A stretch of DNA of 64,000 nt from Cycas panzhihuaensis (taxonomy: Eukaryota > Cycadophyta): positions 247,449,741 through 247,513,740 of the forward strand of contig CM041465.1 in assembly GCA_023213395.1 (NCBI GenBank), in the 5' to 3' direction. The translations under genes were made by a program, and so were the position numbers. Below are positions 46,234-57,309 of this stretch, in pieces. The notes beneath the pieces are model-generated. The model ran no database searches, was not told the DNA's origin, and saw only the letters and a list, made by a program, of their open reading frames with translations. Each line of letters begins with the position of its first letter. Position 1 is the first letter of the stretch.

Positions 46234-46812
46234 TGTGGAAAATGGGCATTAGGCCACATTAATCCCAAGATCATAAGTACAATCACAATACTATAAATGC
46301 ATGAAAGCATGAAAGCATAAAGAGCACAAACCGAAATAGGAGCAAGAGAAAATGATACCCAATATGTGGAGTTGGAATTGGTCCAACCTCCCAAGAAGAA
46401 AAGCAGTTTGATTAGCAAACCGATAGCATAACAATACTGACTCCAACTCTCCTTATGAGACAATGAGGAGAGGTCTCTTTATATAGAGTGAAATGAGAGA
46501 CCTAAGGCCTTGGATGTTTGACAAGTGTCAAACATCCAAGATACATGACTTGGATCATGAGCAAAAGTGTTTGGATCCTCACCTAAGGCCTTGGATGTTT
46601 GACAAGTGTCAAACATCCAAGATACATCACTTGGGTTACTCAAAAAGGTGCATGAGGGTCCATTGACCCTTTAGTGACAACGTTGTGTCACTAGAAAGAA
46701 TGTGGGTGTGCACTTTATCACTTAAGTGATAAGTCACCCCTAAAGTAAAAGTGCATATATTACATGAAAAATCAAAGTACATTAACTTAACATTTAAACA
46801 TAAGGTTTAACA
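46234..46812 (-). repeat. 5' LTR of element D
   Basis: 579 bp. It differs from the left LTR mainly by short insertions and deletions. Confidence 0.9.
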
Positions 46813-47164
46813 TCATAGTGTCAAGAAAATGCATATATCACGAGATGTCATCTTTGTTGACGATAATGAAGAGATGGAACCAACATCCATGCATCCTCAT
46901 CTTGATAAAGACAACAAATTATTGAGGATTCCCTTCCCTCTTAATCTTCAGCACCATGTTCATCTTCAACACTTGTCACTTCTTCATCAACATCTGCTCC
47001 ATCTACATCATCAGCTACTCTTGAACTTGGTAATTCTTTTGTTGATTAGCCAATTCAGGCCTAGGATTTGGAGGTAATTGCTACAACTACAAAGAAGTTA
47101 CCAAAATGGTACACTCAGATAGTACAGGATGCACAAGTCATAGAAGGAAACCATCCGTCCAAAA
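46813..47164 (+). repeat. 352-bp direct duplication of A2 flanking D
   Basis: Repeats 39058-39409 with the same length and only about two base differences (for example ATCAGCTACT versus ATCAACTACT). It holds the integrase tail of A2 and continues directly into the A2 RT. Confidence 0.92.
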
Positions 47165-48654
47165 TGCAACAACAATCGGTTAATTATGCACTTATGGTTG
47201 AAGTGCTTTATGTGCCTTCCACTTTTGAGGAGGCATGTCAAAATGAAAAGTGGAAAGCTTCCATGGATGAGGAAATCCATTTTATTGAAAAGAGTGGAGC
47301 TTGAGATTTGGTAGAATTGCCTAAGGGCAAACAAGCAATAAGATGCAAATGGGTGGACAAAACCAAATTCTAATTTGATGGTTCAATCAAGTGTCATAAG
47401 GCTTGACTAGTTTCTAAAGGTTTCAAACAAAAAGAAGGCATTGACTATGATGAGACTTTTGCACCGGTGGCAAACATGAACACTATCATATTAATACTAG
47501 CCTCAATTTCTCAATATAAGTGGCCAATCTATTAGATGGACATGAAGAGCGTCTTTTCCAATGGCAATTTTCTAGAGGAGGTATATTTGGAGCAACCTCC
47601 TGGTTATGTTTCACATGGCAAAGAATGTTTGGTCTGTCACCTCAAAAGGACATTGTATGGTTTGAAATAGGCCCCTCGAGCATGGTACTCTAAAATCGAT
47701 AATTATTTTTTGAGACATGGATATCATCGATCCTCATTAGGCCCTAATTTGTACATAAAAGTTAGGGATAACCATGCAATTTTTGTCATTTTGTGTGTTG
47801 ATGACTTAGTGATCACTTGGAGTGATTCTAAGATGAGACAAGTTCTCTAGGATGATCTTAAGAGAAGTTTTGAGATAATAGATCTTGGACTTGTCCATTA
47901 TTTTTTAGGCATGGAGGTGTGGCAATAGCTAAGCCATATTTTTATCTCCCAAGAAAAATACACTTGGGACATTTTGTAGTGATTCAGAATAGAGGATTGC
48001 AAACCTTCACCTACACCTATGGAGAATGGTGTAAAATTATCACTTGATGAGGAAGCAAAACCAACAAATCCCACATTATATCGACAACTAGTGAGCAGTC
48101 TTATCTACTTGACTAACACTAGACCAAACCTCTCATTTGCAGTTGGGATTTATTCTAAATACATGTATCAACCCAATCAGAGGCATTGGAATGTAGCCAA
48201 ACGTATACTGCAATATCTCAAAGGCACATTGCCACATGGTTTACAATATACACACAATGCTATTTTCATTTTGGAGGGGTTCTCAAACTCTAACTGGGCA
48301 CGATGTTATGATGGCCATCGCTCGACTTCAGGATATTATTTTCACCTTGGATCAAGAATTGTTTCATGGAGGTGCAAGAAGCAACCAAATGTTACCTTGT
48401 CATCCACTAAAGCAAAATACAAAGATGCAGTTAGCGCAGCTTGTAAGGTTATATGGTTAAGGAGGATTCTTAACAAGCTTGGACTTGAGCAAAATGACTC
48501 CACTAGATTGTATTGTGACACTCAAAGTGTGCTTAAGTTGATTAAGAATTCGGTTTTTCATGCAAGGACCAAGTACATTGGGGTTCATCACTACTTTATT
48601 AGGGGACATGTGAAGAACGATGAGATCGACTGCTTCTACGAGTCCACAGATTAA
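47165..48654 (+). pseudogene. A2 RT and RNase H
   Basis: The RT shows VNYALMVEVLYVPSTFEEAC, KWKASMDEEIHFIEKSGA, then a shifted part with YTLYGLK-like and AIFVILCVDDLVITWSDSKM (about 47778-47840). The frame 48019-48654 is open for 211 codons and covers YLTNTRPNLSFAVGIYSKYM, the RNase H core (STSGYYFHLGSRIVSWRCKK, LSSTKAKYKDAVSAACKVIW, LYCDTQSVLKLIKNSVFHAR) and YIGVHHYFIRGHV. The RNase H Glu is Lys (TKAKY). Confidence 0.87.
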
Positions 48655-48756
48655 CAACTATCAGATATTTTTATCAAACCACTTGGTACAGAAAAATTTG
48701 AGAAATTCAAGAATGGTCTAGGTGTCAAACTTAACATTATAAATATTAAAGGGGGT

Positions 48757-49344
48757 TGTTAGAGTTTTATGTTTAAATGTTAAGTATTATACTTTATATT
48801 GTAACTTAATGTACTTTATGGAAGGGTGTTTTACCACCTAATGTGATAAAGCACACACCCACATTCTTTCTAGTAGCATAAAGTTGTGACTTGATGGTCA
48901 ATGTACCCCTCATATATGTTTCCTCACAAGAGGGCTCAAGGCACACTTGTTTCATACACAAAAAGCATGGCTTAGATGTTTGACACTTGTCAAACATCCA
49001 ACCCCCTAAGGTTTCCCCTCCATCTCTATATATTGAGACCATTTCTCATGTATCACAAAATGGTGAGTGAGTTTTGTATTGTTATGTTACTATTTTGAAT
49101 ACAAGCTAATCTTGTTCATTTGGAGCTAGGATCAATTCCTACTCCTCCATATCTTTTTTCTCATGTGCTTGATTCATGCTTGCTTCATTACTTTATTGCT
49201 TATCTTCGCAGTGTTATTATTATGATGCTAATCATCTTATTTTCTTAGCATACTCACTCTCTAAGAGACCCTAGGTTGTTTAGTGGTATTGGAGCACATA
49301 CCACCATCATCAACTGATGTTAGAACTGAATGTTCATCTCAATG
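48757..49344 (+). repeat. 3' LTR of A2
   Basis: 588 bp, beginning TGTTAGAG after an AAAGGGGG tract. It ends CTCAATG where the 5' LTR has CTCAACA. GAAAC follows. Confidence 0.9.
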
Positions 49345-50690
49345 GAAACAAGCAAAGAAATTGTTTATTATAAATGAACTTTAGGCATATGTATTAGGAA
49401 GAATTAAGAAATCTGTATCCACTGAAAGTCCAATAGATGGAACTGTCATAATCCAACTTGATCCTGTTTTAGTTACTGCATGGGAAGCTAAGGATGAAAT
49501 AGTTTTAGCTTTCGTTCATATGACTATTGATAATGTTGTTGACCAGAACATTGTAAATGCTACTAGTTCAGAAGATGCATGGGATGCTTTGCTTTCTTTG
49601 TATGAAAGGCATAATGATACTCACATTGTTATATCAAAAGAAAAGTTATTTACTGTAAAGTTTGTTGAACCTGTGACATTTTTTTTGTCTTCCATCAAAG
49701 AGATCAACAATCAGTTGACAACATTGGGCAAACCAGCATTGAATGAAGACCTTGTGACTACCACTATTCATGCATTGCGAAGGGAATACAATGGCTTCAT
49801 TTCGTCAATTACTAGAGGAGGCACACTTGTCACCATGGCTTTCAATCAACTTGAAAGTCTTCTATTACGAGAGGAGCAAATCTACTCTTGTTAGGATGAA
49901 GCATCTACATCTAGAGCATTTATTGCCAAGTACAAAGACAGATACACTCCCAAACAAAATCTAAACAAACAATTTGGGAATTTTAATCTTGGCACATCAA
50001 AAACCAAGAATGTTGTTTGTCATTATTGTGGCAAAATGGGCCACATTCAACCAAAATTTGGAAGCGTCAGTTCGACTTGTAGCAGTAGCAGAACTAGCCT
50101 CAATAGTAATGATGACAATATCAACAATAGAAACATTAACAACAACAATCCCATCATAGACCAAGTCGAGGTGGATTTTGAGGAGGTTAAGGAGGAAGGG
50201 GGGCATTTAGAGGTGGCAATCAACACTACACAAATCAGTTTGCAAATGATGAAACTTTATTTTGTGCCTATCATAATAGAAACAATGACAACACATGGAT
50301 TGCTAATTCAGTAGGAGGATTTGCTCAATGACATTGTAGAAGGCAGAGGGTGAACAATCACTTTTGGCAATAATGAGACTGTTTAGATATTTGGAGGGGG
50401 AAAAATTGCTTCCTTCCACTCACTAGATAGCCCTGCTTCCACATTTTCCATAGGTAATACTTTCTTGGTGCTATCAATGCACAAAAGCTTACTATCTATT
50501 AGCCAATTGGATAAACAACAGATGAGTGTCTTGTTCAAAGGTGAGAAATGCATAATCAGTGACAGATTTGATCAAGTGGTTGCCATTGGTCATGAAGACC
50601 ATGGACTTCACAAATTGGATGCATCAAATATTACACTTGATACTTCACAAGCTTATGTCACTTGGTCACTGACCAAGGAATAGTTATGGC
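49345..50690 (+). pseudogene. A1 gag (main part) and protease region
   Basis: Gag resumes after A2 (KLFIINEL, then a 124-codon open frame 49520-49894 with MTIDNVVDQNIVNATSSEDA and ALRREYNGFISSITRGGTLV). A knuckle (CHYCGKMGHIQPKF, last Cys lost) lies near 50030. The protease region and its tail (LSMHKSLLSISQLDKQQMSV) lead into integrase. Confidence 0.85.
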
Positions 50691-51400
50691 ATAGTAGGCT
50701 AGGTCCTCAACAAAAACATGGTGTTTGGGCTTCTAAATATTTCAGCAGCAAAATGCCTTTGTGAAGCTTGCATAATGGGTAAACAACATCGAGAGCCTTT
50801 TTGAAAAAGCAAAGTTTGGCGTGCATCTCTACCATTGCAACTGGTGCAGGCAGATATATGTGAACCCATGTCCACACCGCCTCTTGGATAAGCATTATTC
50901 TATATCACTTTCATTGATGACTTCTCACATAAATTTTGGGTTTATCGCAACAAATATAAATCTGAAGTTTTGGACAAGTTCAAATTATTTGAACTTGCTA
51001 TGGAGAAGGAATCAGATCTGCTAATCAAAATATTGCGGTTTGACAATGGTGGTGAACTTATTTCAAGGGAGTTTAACTAGTTTTACAAAGATCATGGGAT
51101 CAAAAGACAACTCATTGCTCCCTACACACCACAACAAAATGGAGTAACTGAGAGGATGAATAGGACTTTGGCAAATAAAGCCAAAGCCATGATGCATGCC
51201 AAGAACCTTCCATTGACCTATTGGGTAGAAGCATTTCACACAGTAGCTTATGTCTCCAATAGGAGTCATATAACAATAATCACTGGTATGACACTGGAAG
51301 AGGCTTGAACTGGCAAAATGCCAACTGTTAGGCATTTGCGCACTTTCGAGTGTACTGCATACATGTACATTCCTCAATAGGAAAGGAAAAGGTTAGACAA
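50691..51400 (+). pseudogene. A1 integrase
   Basis: The plus strand shows ILRFDNGGELISREF, the second-Asp block (51030-51075), and QQNGVTERMNRTLANKAKAM with Glu (51130-51190), then YWVEAFHTVAYVSNRSH. The zinc region upstream is partly deleted (frames break around 50700). Several stops. Confidence 0.82.
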
Positions 51401-52235
51401 TAGAAGTTTAAAGTGCATTTTCTTTGGCTACTCTATTAACAACAAAGCATATAGTGTATGATCTTATTGGAAAGAAAATCCATGTCACACGAGATGTTAT
51501 CTTTGTTGAGGCTAATGAGGAGATGGACCTTACATCCATCCATCTACCTCTTGACAAAGTTAAATAGATTGTTGAGGACTTTCTTCCATCACAATCTTCC
51601 ACACCATGTTCTTCTTCTGCTGTTGCTACTTCTTCGTGTACTTAAACTCCATCTTCATCATCAACTCTACTTGACCCTGGTAGCCCTCTTGAGGTTGTAC
51701 AACCAATATAGGGCCACGATATTGATGTTACAATTACAACAACGAAGGAAAATGTCCTTCAAAGGTGAGGCAATGACCAATTGACTATGCACTTATGGCT
51801 GAAGTGTTTTGTGTTGATGAGCCTTCCGCTTTGGAGGAGGCATGTTCAAATGAAAAGTGGAAAATTGCCATGGATGAGGAAATCCATTTTATTGACAAGA
51901 ATGGAACTTGGGATTTGGTTGAATTGCCTAATAGAAAATAGGCAATTAACTGCAAATGGATGTACAAAACCAAATTCCGATTTGATAGTTCAATCAAGCG
52001 TCATAAGACTTGATTTGTTCCTAAAGGATTCAAACAGAAGGAAGGCATTGACTATGAGGAGACCTTTGCACCAGTGGCTAATATGAATATTGTCAGATTA
52101 ACATTAACCTTACCTGCTCAATGCAAATGGCTAATTTACCAGATGGACGTGAAGAGCATCTTCCTAAATGGCAATCTTGAAGAGGAGGTATATTTGGAGC
52201 AACTTTTTAGTTTCGTTGCACATGGCAAAGAACAC
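51401..52235 (+). pseudogene. A1 integrase tail and RT, cut by E
   Basis: The integrase tail has KIHVTRDVIFVEANEEMDLT. After a Leu-rich linker, RT begins with IDYALMAEVFCVDEPSALEE, KWKIAMDEEIHFIDKNGTWD, and DYEETFAPVANMNIVRLTLT. It then ends at GNLEEEVYLEQLF, where E is inserted. Confidence 0.85.
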
Positions 52236-52468
52236 CATTAGGATATAATGTTTTATCTAGATATTGTAAAGTGTAATGTGACAAACCCTTGATATGTAAC
52301 TCATACTTATAATAGTGACATATGTCACTCTAGGAGAAGTCAGTTACAAATCAAAGTACAACGGTTACAAGAATCAATGTATATTTAAGGAGATCACTTC
52401 TCCAATGTAATACAAGTCTATTCTCACATTTCTCTTCTGATTCTAAGTTTCTTTGCATTAAACTAACA
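52236..52468 (+). repeat. 5' LTR of element E
   Basis: 233 bp. It begins CATTAGGATATAATG where the 3' LTR has TGTTAGGATATAATG, and ends CTAACA. Confidence 0.9.
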
Positions 52469-53099
52469 TGGTGTCAGAGCAGGTCTAACTGCTCATCTGG
52501 AGAAAGGGGATTTAATTATCTGGTGTCTATTTCAAGAACTCAGAGTTCTCAAGAAGAAGAAATAAGACTGGAAAATGTTTGAAAGGGAATTTTCTCAGCA
52601 AATTCTCTATGTACGGACCTGTATGGAAATCGTACGGACCAAACATTTTTAAAGTTCTCAGATTTCAACAAAACTTGGTGGGGAGGTAGATCTCGCCAAG
52701 CTCGTCACATCTCTCAACTGGCCTGACTCCATCTGAGGCCATTTCGAGGTTGTTTCTGTCAAAATATAGTCCGCGCGGGTTTGGAGAAGACCATTGCAAA
52801 AATCACTAGAAATTTTGGATTTAATTGGGTAAAATCTGTTCTAAATCTTATGCTTTCATATTTCAGAGGGATTGAGACCATTTTCGAGCTTGTGTATGAA
52901 GTATTTTGGCTTTTTGAAGCATTTTGCATCAAAACCCTAGTCGCACCTCCTCTATTTTGGGTTGATTTTCTTCAAACTGAATGACTGTTTTCAAAAAGTA
53001 ATCTCAAATATGGAATTAGCATAAGAAGATCTTTCTTTCGAGGTATAATTTATTTCGTTCTATATAGTTAGGGTTTTGTACGGAAATCCATACATCTGT
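52469..53099 (+). other. Element E primer site and leader
   Basis: TGGTGTCAGAGC, one base from the tRNA-Met complement, abuts the LTR. It is followed by about 620 bp of non-coding leader. Confidence 0.85.
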
Positions 53100-53983
53100 A
53101 TGGCTAGCCCTGTTCAGTGCAATTTCTTTCTATTATTAACGGCATCTCCCATCTTTGGTTTATCTGATCAAGATAAACTTACAGATACCATCTATCACAT
53201 TTGAAAATCAAAAATCAACACACTTTTGAGGTCAAGAAATGCTTGGAATATTACCAATGGCACTGAAACCAAACCAGTCGATACAAGTACATGTTTGCCC
53301 AATTGGATGGAAAGAGACAATATAGGAGTAATCATTTTAAAGCCTTCTGTTTCAAATCCCCTTTTGGTGTATGTGGAAAAATTGAATTCCACCTCATCCA
53401 TTTGGAAATGCTTTGAAAATCTCTTCGGCCAAAAGAACAAGGCACGAATATTCACCCTCAAGGAGGATCTGTACAAGTTCCACATGAAGGAAAATGAAAC
53501 AGTAATTGAATTCATACATAAAGTTACTTCACTTAGGAATAGCCTTTTAAGTGCAGGAGATGTTGTTTCAGAGCAAGAATTGGTTCGAATGGTAGCTAAT
53601 AAGCTACCAAAGTCTTTTGATGGAACCATCAATACCATAACGAACAATAGTCAAATTGATACTATGACACTTGATGAACTGACTGGGTTACTATTAAGAT
53701 AGGAACAAAGAAACAGGTGTTATGAAGACTCATCAGAATTGGAGGATGCCTTTGCATCTAGGCTGAACCTGGGACCTCGGGGATGTAGTCAAACACGAGG
53801 AAGAGGACGCACTTCAGACATTAGAAGTTCTGTTCGTGGCAGTTATCAGGACAATAGAGGACGTGGACGAGGCAGAGACTCCAAAATTTGTTTCAGTTGT
53901 GGCAGACCTGGACATTTCTCCATTGCTTGTATAGAATTTGACGTGTGTTACCATTGCGGGCAATCAAGACACTATCCCTATTA
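53100..53983 (+). pseudogene. Element E gag
   Basis: Starts MASPVQCNFFLLLTAS. After one stop, a 158-codon frame (53226-53702) covers the copia gag core: SSIWKCFENLFGQKNKARIF, LKEDLYKFHMKENETVIEFI and IDTMTLDELTGLLLR. After another stop comes an Arg/Gly-rich region and two zinc knuckles, CFSCGRPGHFSIAC (intact) and CYHCGQSRHYPY with its last Cys beyond a stop. Confidence 0.88.
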
Positions 53984-54059
53984 GTGTCCACAAAGAAGAG
54001 CAGATATTCAGAGAGGGAAACGTCTAGTCGGTAGTTACAACAAAGAACAAGCTAGGGAG

Positions 54060-54302
54060 GAAGAAGACAAAACAACATTTGTTGCTGCACTATCAGCAGG
54101 ACTGATGGAGGGAGACATATGGTATATCAACTCGGGGGTTTCGTGACATATGACAAATCGTGAAGACTGGTTTGAAACCTTAAAACCCTATAGCGTGGAC
54201 AAATAAGTTGAGTTAGGAGACAAATACCCACTTGGCATAAAAGGGGTAGGTACCATTGCTGCTAACCTATAAGGAAATGTACTGTTAGTTCCTTGTTCAA
54301 AA
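54060..54302 (+). pseudogene. Element E protease
   Basis: The active-site block reads DIWYINSGVS, followed by a stop and HMTNREDWFETLKPY. The catalytic Asp of the copia D-S-G is Asn, so it would be inactive even without the stop. Confidence 0.82.
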
Positions 54303-55538
54303 ATGAATCTTCTGTCTGTTTCACAACTTAGCAAAATGGGACCAAGAACTGTATTTGATGAAGAAGGCTATTGTCATATACTAGATATGAAAAATAATGG
54401 GGAAGCAATAGCTAAAGGTATAAGGTGTAATGATCTGTATAAACTGATATTAGATCATATAATACCCAATCTAGGTCTAAAAGCTCGTACTGCTTCAAAT
54501 TCTGATAATAAAATGTGGCATTTGAAGTACAAACATCTTCCAATAGAAACATTAAAATTAATGGAAAAATCTGGTATGGTAAATGGATTGCCTCATATCT
54601 CCTCTGATAATTTTGTCTGCAAGAGTTGTCAATTTGGTAAACAACATCGACTACCATTCAAAGAAAGCAAATGGAGGGCACAAACCAAATTAGAATTAAT
54701 TCATACATATCTCTATGGACCACTTGCATCCCTTTTAATAAATGGTTGCAGATACTTTCTAACCTTTATTGATGACTTCACTCGAAAGGTATGGGTGTAT
54801 TTCCTGCATAAAAAATCAGAAGTTTTTAAAGTTTTTAAGGAATTCAAGGCAGAAGTAGAATTGGAATCTAAAGCCAAAATAAAATGCATTAGATCAGACG
54901 AAGGTGGTGAATACATCTCAAAGGATTTTTTGAACTACTGCAAGAGAAATGGGATACGTAGACAAGTTACAACTCCCTATACTCCTCAGTCCAACGAAGT
55001 TGCTGAAAGGAAGAACATAACTCTAATGGAAATGACTCGTAGCATGGTCTACGAAAAGCAAACTCCAAAATCATATTGGGCAGAGGCTATTAATACTGCT
55101 TGCTCTCTAATAAACAGAAGTCCAATGAAAGCATTCGAGATCATCACGCCTGAGAAAGCTTGGACAAGTAAGAAACTCGTTGTCAATTCTCTTAGGATAT
55201 TTGGTAGTCAGGCTTTCGTTCACATACTAGATAAGAAGAGATCAAAATTTGATGCAAAAGGAATAGAGTGTATTATGATAAGATACAACAAAAACTCAAA
55301 ATCTTACAAATGCATTGATCCGAAAACAAATAGCATTTATGTAAGCAGAGATGTTGTCTTTAATGAAGAAGACAATTTAGATGGTCAATCTCAAATGAAA
55401 GTAATTGAAGAAGAAGTAAAGGATTTAGGTCACAAAGTCTGCACAAATGAAACATCAGATATCACTACAGAAAAGATTTCCCTCACAGAATCCTCTTCAA
55501 CTCATACAAAGTTAGCTGAAGGAGAAAGCTCGGCATAG
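54303..55538 (+). pseudogene. Element E integrase, long open frame with lost catalytic Asp
   Basis: This is the longest open frame in the window (411 codons). It runs from the protease tail (MNLLSVSQLSKMGPRTVFDE) through the zinc region (MWHLKYKHLPIETLKLME, FVCKSCQFGKQHRLPF) to the integrase core. The first catalytic position reads LIHTYLYGPL, Tyr instead of Asp. The second (IRSDEGGEYISKDF) and third (PYTPQSNEVAERKNITL) are intact. The tail block SIYVSRDVVFNEEDN follows. A long open frame with a dead catalytic triad suggests limited decay. Confidence 0.87.
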
Positions 55539-56060
55539 AAAGAAAGTTCATCTATAGAACAATCAAAGACCAGAGAAGAATCAAAGAGAGAAAAGAAATT
55601 GCCCAAATGGTTCATTAAAACAGTTGAAGGAGGAGGAGGAAACGTGCTTGAACACAAAACAAGAAGTTAGAAGTCCACAAGTGGATATTGCTTCTACTTG
55701 GATTCTGCTGCAGTTTCTTGGTGTAGAAAAAAACAACCCACAGTTGCACTCTCATCAACTGAAGCTGAATACAAGGCAGTTGTAACTGCAACATGTGAAG
55801 TAGTTTGGTCACGACAACCTCTTGTCGAATTGAACCAATGACAAAATCAAGCAACAACCCTATATTGTGACAATCAGAGTGCTATTAAGTTGACCAAGAA
55901 TCCAATTCTCCACGCTAAAACCAAGCATATAGAAGTGCACCATCACTTTATAAGGGAAAAGGTTCACAATAAAGAAATTGAATTGGAAATTCATCCTATT
56001 GTAGAACAAATTGCAAATGTGCTAACAAAACCTCTTGGAAAATAAAAGTTTTAGATTCTA
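55539..56060 (+). pseudogene. Element E RNase H fused after integrase
   Basis: After KKLPKWFIKTVEGGGGNVLE the frame jumps to [60 protein letters not shown] and TKHIEVHHHFIREKVH. The KLPKW block normally opens the copia RT, so about 600-700 residues of RT are missing between it and RNase H. Confidence 0.88.
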
Positions 56061-56103
56061 AGAGATAAGGTAGGACTGAAGGAGATAAAACATTAAGAGA
56101 GGG

Positions 56104-56333
56104 TGTTAGGATATAATGTTTTATCTAGATATTGTAAAGGTAATGTGACAAACCCTTGATATGTAACTCATACTTATAATAATGACGTGTCACTCTAGGA
56201 GAAGTCGGTTACAAATCAAAGTACAATGGTTATAAGAATCAATGTATATTTAAGGAGATCATTTCTCCGATGTAATACTAGTCTATTCTCACAATTCTCT
56301 TCTGATTCTAAGTTTCTCTACATTAAACTAACA
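56104..56333 (+). repeat. 3' LTR of element E
   Basis: 230 bp, TGTTAGG to CTAACA, preceded by a GAGAGGG tract and followed by AACAT. Confidence 0.92.
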
Positions 56334-57207
56334 AACATTTGGTCTATCGCCTCAAAAAGGCATTGTATGGTTTAAAGTAGGCCCCTAGAGCGTGGTATTT
56401 CAAAATTGTTGATTATTTTCAGAGACATGGATATCATTGATCCTTATTAGACCTTAATTTGTACATAAAAGTTAGGGACAACCATGCAATCTTTGTCATT
56501 TTATATGTTGATGACTTAGTAATCACTGGCAGGGATACTAAGAAGATACATATTCTCAAGGATGATCTTAAGAGAGGTTTCGAGATGGTAGATCTTGGAC
56601 TTCTCCATTATTTTCTAGGCATGGAGGCATGGCAATAGCTAGGCCATATTTTCATCTTCCAAGCCAAATACACTAAACCAGATTTGTCATTTGATGTTGG
56701 GATTTGCTCCAAACACATATCTCAACCAATTAGAAGCACTAGAAGGCAACTAAACGTATACTAAGCGACCTCAAAGGCACATTGCAACATGACCTTCTGT
56801 ATACACACAATGAGAACTTCACATTGTAGGGGTTCTTAGATTCTGATTGGGTAGGATGTCAGGATAGCCATCGATTGACCTTGGGATATTGCTTCAACCT
56901 TGGGTCAACAGTTGTTTTGTGGAGTTGCAAGAGGCAACCCAGTGTTACCTTGTCCTCCATAGAAGCAGAGTATAAAGCTGCAGTCAATGCAGCTTGCGAG
57001 ACTATATGGTTAAGGAGGATCCTTAGTGAGTTTGGAGTTGAGCAAAGTCACTCCACCAGATTGTATTGTGACAACCAAAGCGTGCTCAAGTTGACTAAGA
57101 ATCCAATTTTTTATGCAAGAACCAAGCACATTGAGCTTCATCACCATTTCATTAGAGAACATGTGCAAAATGGTGAAATCAACCTCTTCTATAGACCCAC
57201 AAATTAG
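56334..57207 (+). pseudogene. A1 RT end and RNase H
   Basis: RT resumes with YRLKKALYGLK and contains the intact catalytic block AIFVILYVDDLVITGRDTKK (56487-56545). After a short deletion in the connection, RNase H is open from 56875 (110 codons): LSSIEAEYKAAVNAACETIW, RLYCDNQSVLKLTKNPIFYA and TKHIELHHHFIREHVQNGEI. Confidence 0.88.
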
Positions 57208-57309
57208 CAGTTATCAGACATCTTTACTAAGCCACTTGGTAAAGAAAAAATTGAGAAATTCAATGATGGTCTAGGTGTAAAACTTAACATTGTAAAATTT
57301 AAGGGGGAG

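Larger units (their letters stand above)
39429..46812 (-). mobile_element. Element D, near-full-length Copia element
   Basis: Minus strand. LTRs are at 39429-39999 (571 bp) and 46234-46812 (579 bp), about 97 percent alike by eye. On its own strand: leader (46233-44099), gag (44098-43060), protease, integrase (about 42865-41660), RT (about 41620-40820) and RNase H (about 40740-40060). It is a sister of the A family, with a similar LTR start and the TTGAC palindrome doubled. Despite the young LTRs, the reading frames are broken by many short deletions. No 5-bp target duplication exists; a 352-bp duplication of A2 flanks it instead. Confidence 0.9.
34427..49344 (+). mobile_element. A2, Copia element of the A family
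   Basis: LTRs are at 34427-35013 (587 bp) and 48757-49344 (588 bp), with GAAAC at 34422-34426 and 49345-49349. A2 inserted into the gag of its relative A1. A2 itself carries D (39429-46812). Its own domains run gag, protease, integrase, RT, RNase H, in copia order. By eye the LTRs differ at about 10 percent of positions. Frames are broken but all domains can be followed. Confidence 0.93.
52236..56333 (+). mobile_element. Element E, Copia element lacking RT
   Basis: LTRs are at 52236-52468 (233 bp) and 56104-56333 (230 bp), with target duplication AACAC (52231-52235) and AACAT (56334-56338). The primer site TGGTGTCAGAGC is at 52469-52480. It encodes gag, protease and integrase, then jumps directly to RNase H. 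The RT is absent, so E is non-autonomous. It interrupts the A1 RT. Confidence 0.94.

Noticed and set aside
53195-53647. 150-codon minus-strand frame
   Set aside because: Antisense shadow of the E gag core.
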